The position numbers and the translations under genes were made by a program. A stretch of DNA of 64,000 bases from Prosapia bicincta (taxonomy: Eukaryota; Arthropoda; Insecta; Hemiptera; Cercopidae). The notes beneath the pieces were generated by a model. That model was not told where the DNA came from. It did not search any database and saw only the letters and a program-made list of their open reading frames with translations. The stretch spans positions 1,055,113-1,119,112 of the forward strand of contig JBAIZL010000002.1 of NCBI GenBank assembly GCA_036971475.1, in the 5' to 3' direction. Of the stretch, positions 56,201-64,000 are shown one piece after another (within the stretch, counting starts at the first letter, position 1; every line of letters starts with the position of its first letter).

Positions 56201-56847
56201 CAACTACTGGAAAACTCATAGATTGTATAACATATCTACATTTAGACCATATATGAGCCAAGATTCTTTGCAATCCTGTGATATACATATTTTTCAAAGC
56301 CTAAGTCTGCTTCGAGTTTGGAAAACAATCTTTTAAAATCAGCACAATCCACTTTAGGAGATTATAATGATAACATTGTATAAGTGATAGACTATTTCAA
56401 CAAGACAACTACCTTTGTGACAAGTTATCATTGGCCAATCAATGGATCTTTAGAGTTCATATATAAGCTGTCACAAATACAGCCGAAAATCATACACTGT
56501 GAATGAAATTGATAGCGTCTTAAAAGAATTAAACTAAATACATGAAGTTGTACCTCGCCTTTGGGAGAATTATGCTATTCCTTCCCCAGGCAGTGGTCGG
56601 TGGCACAATTCCTATAAAATTATTACCTTACAAATTATAATGGTAACATGAACACTTTACCTGCTTGGTAATATTACAGGAGCTAAGGTAAAACAACCTT
56701 TATACAAACTGCAGCATAATTTGAGTAATTATATTTCCTGGTTTTAGAATACAAGTGCATAAAATGAATTTAATAATCTAATATGTCGCTCTGATTCAAG
56801 TTGAAATTATGTTATGGTACAATTGCTAATACAAATAATAATATATA

Positions 56848-57043
56848 TATAGATTTTTGGGACTAGGAGACTGACAGACTTACCTTGGTAAGAGTCCACT
56901 CTGTAGTCTTGAAATAGAAACACATAAAAGCACTTAAACTATGTGTTTCTATTTCAAGACTACAGAGTGGACTCTTACCAAGGTAAGTCTGTCAGTCTCC
57001 TAGTCCAAAAAATCTAAATAATCTTTACCAACCAAAACTAACC

Positions 57044-57044
<1 letters not shown>
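56848..57044. repeat. Foldback element FB8, nearly perfect hairpin
   Basis: Arms of about 85 bp begin AGATTTTTGGGACTAGGAGA and turn around at CTTAAACTATGTGT. The right arm continues through the block found at 42143-42170 and abuts a (TA)n tract at 57045-57111. The high arm identity suggests recent formation. Confidence 0.9.

Positions 57045-57111
<67 letters not shown>
57045..57111. repeat. (TA)n microsatellite beside FB8
   Basis: A pure TA run joined to the right arm of the foldback. A similar run stands at 58586-58632 after AAATAAATAAAT, without a foldback. Confidence 0.95.
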
Positions 57112-57115
<4 letters not shown>

Positions 57116-57173
57116 GTTTTCTTGTTTAATAATAAACAACTAATATTATTCAAATACAAGAATTATTTATTAA

Positions 57174-57215
57174 TTTATATTCAAAGCTTTTCGTTGATAA
57201 ACAGTACCAACACCG
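57174..57215 (-). repeat. Second copy of the PLE terminal-repeat-like motif
   Basis: Shares ATATTCAAAGCTTTTCG with 31803-31820 (plus-strand reading), followed by a diverged GATAAA-CAGTAC. No reverse transcriptase is visible next to it. Confidence 0.4.
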
Positions 57216-58584
57216 TTGATGTTTTAGTGTTGGACACAAATAACAATATATAATTAACTACAGAACTTTGTTACAATATTATTTTTTTTTCAAAAGAAAC
57301 TTCAGTGTCCAACATGTATAATCAGGTCGCTGAAGGTAATTAATTTTACAAATCTTTCAATATAATTTATATACAGCATTTTAAATTGTTTTACCTGAGT
57401 TTAGCTGATCATTTCATTTTTTTTTTTTTTTTTTTTAAACGTAATACTTTAACTGGGACTTATCTTCATACTTTATACACTGCAAGTCCCGAACTTTGCT
57501 ATTAAAAAGTACTGGACGGGAACGTACATGGCTCACATCCTGCTTGTCCAGGAGTTCATTTTGATCTGTCTGTTCATGAATCCGTTATCTCTAATTTGGG
57601 CTGAATTAATTATCCCATGAGGTGCTGCGCTCTATCGGAACTAGCTCTAATCTTTATTATTACGTTAATTCTGAATTATACTTTTCCTACAAAAGTGTTG
57701 ACATGTGTCTTCACTTCTAGCTTTTAATTGTTTCACAAGTGATTACTTATGATTTAATCAGAGAAAGATGGTTACACTAACCCACTTTGAATTGTTAAAC
57801 TATTTTTATTCTCTGAAGCAATTACTTGATCCATTTTGAATTGAAGTAATGTTTTATTCTGTGTTATTTTTTAACACATGTATTCATGAATTAGATTTTT
57901 TATGTGTAGATTGTTTATGTATTAAGATTTAAAGTATTTTACATAACTTTGCAACCCCTTCTATAGAATTGGATTTCAGCTTTATTGCCTCAGACATACT
58001 ACTGCTTGACATGCATTTCCTTTTTTAAGTTCATCACAAGTAGATCCACTTGTATGCGAATAAAATTACAGACCATGTAACAATTGTAAATTACAATAAA
58101 CATAAATTATTATAATATATTAGAAATATTTTTATAATTAATTTTCAGTTCATTATATTTTTATGTTTATATTGCTGAAGAAAATAGGTAGGTTTAGTCA
58201 TATACATTATGAGAAATTGATCTTGGTTTTAAAACAAGAGCAAGCCAGTAAAGAAAATTTTGTTTGCAAATAGTAATTTACATTAGGGTAGGAAACCACG
58301 AATAAATAAGAATAAAATCAAGAAATGAATTGATTAATGTTTTTTTTTTATATTTAACTATTAAATCTAAATTTCTCCAGGCTTCTCTCCTCTTTGCTTT
58401 CTTCTTTGTTGTATCTATGTCTCTTAAATCTCCTACTTATAGGAAGGACTTAATTATATAAGTTTTATCCATAGAGTCCATTTTTTCTGTTTGGGAATTT
58501 TGGTTTTTTTATGGGCAATTAATGAAAATGAAGGTTGTAAACTATTGACTGTTATGAAATTTGAATATTTTGTTAAATAAATAA

Positions 58585-58632
<48 letters not shown>

Positions 58633-58635
<3 letters not shown>

Positions 58636-61600
58636 ACAGTCTAAGTGAATGCATGTAAATCTTTATTAGGCTGTTAGTATAATATTCATTAAATTTACCA
58701 TGTTATAATACAATGATTGTTATATTGTTAATTAAATGTGTTAAATAAATTTATGTCGTTATATGTATAAAGTAAGTAACATTTAATATTAATTATTGAT
58801 CTAAATGTATTTTATTGTGTATAGTATAGTATTAGAATATCTTTAAGCTATAATTTATATTCGATATCTTGATTAGATTTTAATACACTTTAGTATTTAT
58901 TAATTACAAACACTGGAATTACTTTTAAATAAAATAAATATATCATTAATAATTGTAAAAAGAAGCTGAGAAGGTACTTATTTAAAAAAACTACTTTTCG
59001 GAATTTTTAAAGAAGGTAATTTATAGTTATATCGAGGATTTATTACAACTGAAGGATTAATTTTAAGAATATACAGTGTATCTAAAATGTCCCTCTGCGA
59101 TTAACTGCTGATACAACCAAGCATGTGTAATAGATTGGTGCACCATGTGGCACTATCAAAGTTTGTTGTCAAGCAAGTTAGAGGAAGAGTGATGTAAACA
59201 ATAATTCAAGGCTGCTATTATATCGAGTACTGCTGAGGGACTTTTTGGACACACTGAATAATCAATCACAATTACTCTATAATTTAGTTTCGATTCAACT
59301 TTTATTAATTTTTCATTTATAGGTTCAAATGATTTTATAAAGTTTTCAAGTTGGTATTTGGTTGGCAAATTAATTTCTGCTTTTGATCTTTATATGAATA
59401 GCATATAAATATTTCAGATATTTTGTTATAATCTAGAAAGCTATATTCAGTTTTATTAATATTTTTTAAATTTTCTGATTTTTATCGGAAAATAAAAAAA
59501 AATGTTAAAAAGCAAAATTAAGAAAACACGAGATAAAAAATATTTTTTTAAATTGAACTTTTTATGATTGTATTATTTAAAGTTTTTAATTTCATAAATA
59601 ATTGTATTTTTCTGTCTTCATAGTATAGTCAGATAACTGCATACTCGTTTCAGAAAATTGTTTTTAAATTTAGATTTTTCTGGAATGGTTTGGTCCCACT
59701 CACTTTTCTTTTTTTTACTGCTACTCTTTAGTCCCATTAACATTTGCTCAATATATGATTTAAATATGAAAAAAGATACAAAATTTAAAAAAATTTAAAT
59801 ATAATAAGTTATTAAAAAGTTTATTTATAAAAGAATTAATCGAGTGTTAATACTTTACCAAGACTTTGTTAACTTAAATTTTTGTTTCACGCATGTTACT
59901 TATTGTAAGACATAAATAGTGTTTAAAACATAACCTCAATTTATAAACACACAAAAAGCTGTATAAATGTTACTATACAACAAAACATAGCTATTACACT
60001 AAATACCTACAAAAGTGTCTAGTTATAAGTTTTATTATAAAAATATAATCGTAGGTTTACTAATAGTAAGGTTGAACTTACCAAAACTGTTTAACTTGAT
60101 GTAAAAAATGTAGGTTTACATGAATACTGCATGAACCAATAAAATATAACACTGAATGATACTAAATTACTATTTAGCTACAAAGTATCTTGTTAGGATA
60201 GGTTTGTTATCAATGTTGTGCAACATATGTTGAAAAGGGGAAAAAATGGAGTTACCACTTGGTTTCTATAAGGAACAATATGAGTTAAACTTGAAAGAAC
60301 ATGTAATAGTTATGAATGAAGTCAATATTTATGACACTAGAAAACAGTTTGGCATACAGAGGGGACTTCCGTTTTAATGAATAATTTATTGTTAGCATTA
60401 ACTAGCCATGAGTTAAAATACATTTATTTTTTATAAAATACATCACTAAATTAAAAAACAGCATTTCATTTATTCAGTCCATAATAAGACACTTGAAAAT
60501 ATAAAGCCCAAAGATTATACTCAATTCATAGAATATTACTCAATTTGTAAAACTTAGATAAAATAATGAAATATTTTGAAAATACTAACCCTTTTACTGC
60601 ACTTGATATAGGTTTTTTTAAAAATAATTTTCTAAATTGGTTTCTTTCCTTATTTTAAAATACTGTATATATATTTGTTTTACTAAGTGAAATCATACAA
60701 CTAGGACAATTTTGACCCTTTGTATGCCGTGTTTATTTAATATAGATGTTGTGTAAAAATGTTAGGACCATGGCTACCACTAAGTGGTATAACATTTGTT
60801 CTTAATTTACCTGATATAATTTTCTCATAAGATACTTTAAGCGATTTTAACTTGAAAAAAAAATATAACATGCACCAAGTTTAGGCACCACATTATAAAA
60901 TAAACCCTTAGTTACTTGTTATTCAAAGTTAAGTTTGAAACACTATTTTATATACAGCCTATATGAATTTTAGTACCTGACTTTTCATTAATATTGAAAA
61001 ATAAGTATTGTATTTTTTAAATATTATGTACTACTGTTTTAAATTACAGTAGTTTGTAATTAAGTCAAACAAATTTATGTTTCTATTGTTTTACTAAGTT
61101 AAAATTAATCTTTTTGAGCAGCTAATTGATTTAAGTTATTCTTGTCTGGAGTTAAGATTTAGGCCAAGGGTTCTCAAATTTTACCCTCATATCTCAAGTA
61201 AATTTTTTCCATGACAACCCCTTTTAATTATTCCAATTGGTCCTTTCATTCTCAAAACCTATAATTATGTCCTCTTATTAATTCATAATCCACCATTCAG
61301 TATTTTGAGTGAGATTTTCAGATCTGGAATTTTGTTTTGTTTTGGCAACCGTTTTATGGTAAAAAGTAAAACCCTACAGAATTAAAGCACAAAAACTAAA
61401 TTATATACATATACACATACATGTATATATTTATTTATTTACATACATAAAGATTCTCGTCTACTTTCTTGAAAGAATATAATATATTGAACTGTAGACT
61501 TTTTGAAATGATATTAGGTAATTAAAAACTAATATATTTTTATTTTAAAATGAAAGGAGATATGAGGAGTCCAATTGGAACCCTTACAACTTCTTACTTA

Positions 61601-64000
61601 ACAATTTGTGGTTTTGACCTCTAATAACCATTATATGCAATGTTGATTATAGTATATTTCAATAGTTAATATTTTAGATTGTTTAGTTTGTATAAATTTT
61701 ATAAATGTTAAATGTTACTTTGTGAATATAATGCAAGTACATATTTTGTATATAACCCTTAATGTATACAACTCATTTTGTGTTTTTTTCAATCATAAAG
61801 AACAATTCTAAAGTATAATTTAGATGTGGACATTATATTTCAAATCTAATTCTATGATTTGAGATTGATGCTTTTCCAGGCTACTCTCTAAAGCTTTATT
61901 ATTAAGTCCTAGCTTTATGGCCAATGCACAGGTTTCTTACTATGTAAAAGTAATTTGGTTCTTTGCAAAAACATTTGACCTTTTTCTTTTTATTGCTACT
62001 TGTGAATTATTATATTTCAAATAATAAAGAAACCCTTAATATAAATCAATAGCTCAGTCAATAGTAAATCAATAGTTTTTCATTTAATCAGTTTATGGTA
62101 CAGCTGATTAATCAGAGATCAGTTATCTGAAATATCAGTTATGGGAAGGGGGCTACCATAAATGGTACAAAATTGTTGCTGAAAAATACTATATTTATAA
62201 TTCAATGTAAAAAAATATACTGTAGTATTTTACTTAAAGAGATCCATTTTTTTTTGTTTTATTTTACTATTTGATATCATCAGTTGGCAAAAGTATTTTT
62301 TTCTTACCGAAATTTGGTTGGGAATCGTTAGTACTTCATCTTTCTGAGTGTTATGAGTGGAAATGAAAATCTATATATTTAAAACATATGCTTGAAAGTA
62401 AAACTTAACAAGTTTTAGGAGTTCCTTCATGTTCCTTGGTTCATCTCTTTATTTTGCTGCTACAACAAAATCCAATAAATAGAAAATCACAGTTCATTTC
62501 CTGATTATTGCAGTAATGGTGTAAGGAATAACCAGTGAGACAACCTATTGCTACACTGTACAATTTTCATTATGTTTGGAGGGTTGTCATCACTGTATTA
62601 CATTCATTTATTTCCAAGAAATTGCAGTTTTGGACTATTACCACTAGGTGAGTCTGTCAGTCTCATATCTAGTCCAAGAATTCCTTATCAAACAGTATGC
62701 TTCCTTAGATCAAGCAGTTAATTTATTATATTAAATATTAATTCTTACGGGTCTTGTGGTTTTCATCAAGAAAATAAGACTATCACTTTGTTCTTATAGT
62801 AATTCCATTATTTTATGTAATGACTTTTATTAAAGCTGTTGAAGAATTATTGAAGCTGTTTAGTTAATTAATAATTTTTAACATTAAAAAAGTTATTACT
62901 TTTTCCATGAAATATCAATAAGGAAAATAGTTACATATTTATCCACTATGGTTTCAGTGAAAAATTAACTTATGCAGATAAATTTCTCATAACCACGGAT
63001 TAAACAATTATATATTAATTTCATGTTCACAGATCTCTTTGTTATCCAGATAAGAGCATGACACTATTTCAAAGCTATATCTCATTTCTGTAAGAAATGT
63101 CACAGGGATGATTCACATTTACAGATATACCCTTTAAGTATATAGGGGATATTTTATATCGTAACACTATTCAGCCTATTATTAAATAAGAATAGATAAA
63201 AATTTTATAATTGTCAAAAAATGGAAATGAACATTTTTAATTTACAAATTTTTTGAGTGATAAAGCTCTTTTATTTATATTACTTCCTTACTAGGTGCAT
63301 TATAGAAGCTTTGGTAACATGCCTAAATATAGAAAACACTTTAGATTTGTCGCCATTAAGGGTTATAAAAATATATAACTATAATTTTAATCATAAGTAT
63401 TGTATGTTAACTCTTGTTAAATATTTTAGTATGATATATGTGTAAATAATGATTTTTAACTGGTCTCCGCTCATGTTGTTAAAGATTGTATAGCACATTT
63501 AATGTAAATAGTAAATATTAAGAGCCGAGAGGTGCAAAACATTCCTTTGTGGTAAATATACAACGAAGTTGCTTAAACAGCTATTGTAAAAATGGTCATG
63601 CAATAACATATTGATGTCAACATTCAAAACGAGTTTTATTTCCTTTCCTTTTTACTTATGGAATTTATTTTCTTGTGCTTTTACGGAACTGGAAATCTTT
63701 GGCTATAGTTTACATTTTTATATTATTAGATTTCATGCTGGCTGGGCTTTATAAAAGGATATGTTATATTCTATTAGTAAAATGATTTGTATATTATATT
63801 GAAGTAACAAGGTTCTAAAATACATGAGATCTTAGTGCAATTGAGTACTTGGCAATCATCAGTGGTGATAACACAAGTAGACACATACAATGTGTGAGGT
63901 TTAACCGTGTCTCTGACCTTGAGATCGCTAGGGAGGACTGGGCTGCAGTGCGGGGTCAAAACCCAGTACTTCAGAAAACATCAGTGTCGTGTTTAAAGTG
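58633..64000. other. AT-rich downstream stretch without gene
   Basis: No coding exon is recognised on either strand. CCAAGGGTTCTCAAATTTTA at 61164 resembles a hAT left end, but no right end was found. At about 62640-62690 GTGAGTCTGTCAGTCTC and CTAGTCCAAGAATTCC look like a worn remnant of the FB8 family. The last 200 bases are more GC-rich without a recognisable frame. Confidence 0.5.

Noticed and set aside
63838..63880. CTGATGATTGCCAAGTACTC on the minus strand as another hammerhead arm
   Set aside because: The first box and part of helix II look right, but no GAAA box follows and no partner arm is present.

Overview
The window looks like AT-rich nuclear DNA from an insect. It holds one recognisable cellular gene, the nuclear receptor RXR/ultraspiracle (USP), on the + strand. 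I assembled it from eight consecutive coding exons between 24417 and 53737. Every splice junction keeps phase, and the exons sum to 408 codons including the stop. The ligand-binding domain is of the conserved RXR type, unlike the divergent fly and moth USPs. With the large introns this suggests a hemimetabolous insect (for example a polyneopteran or hemipteran). The species cannot be fixed from the sequence alone.

Layout. 1-24396: no recognisable host coding exon. This stretch has dispersed repeats, a hAT-like MITE (2859-3335), a truncated Penelope-like element (PLE) end followed by a hammerhead-ribozyme-like motif (4863-5116), a 50-bp minisatellite with hairpin-forming units (about 5330-6660), a long GT/GC microsatellite (8092-8526), a 153-bp satellite of about 13 copies (9438-11415), several foldback elements and a decayed pogo/Tigger transposon (20680-21640). 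It may contain untranslated 5' exons of RXR, because the ATG exon has its own 3' splice site upstream. 24397-53737: RXR/USP. Its introns hold a deleted Tigger element with clear ends (25336-26594), two more pogo-type elements (29234-30000, 47861-49411), a broken PLE reverse transcriptase (31790-33070, -), a 4.8-kb piggyBac-like element with TTAA target sites but no transposase (33172-37959), a smaller piggyBac-like element (44959-46079), a LINE 3' fragment with RNase H and zinc knuckle (about 46960-47640, -), and (TA)n tracts beside foldbacks. 53738-64000: 3' UTR and downstream DNA with more foldbacks and microsatellites and no second gene.

Two points stand out. First, a 33-nt in-phase micro-exon with strong splice sites (41221-41253) would insert 11 residues just after the RXR DNA-binding domain, where other invertebrate RXRs are known to vary by splicing. 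Second, the window is dotted with inverted repeats whose arms carry the hammerhead pattern CUGANGA - helix II - GAAA - very short helix III - UH. These resemble the minimal hammerheads known from Penelope-like retroelements, here arranged as head-to-head pairs, so that transcripts of either strand would carry one. One subfamily shows an apparent C3-G8 to U3-A8 exchange in the catalytic core.
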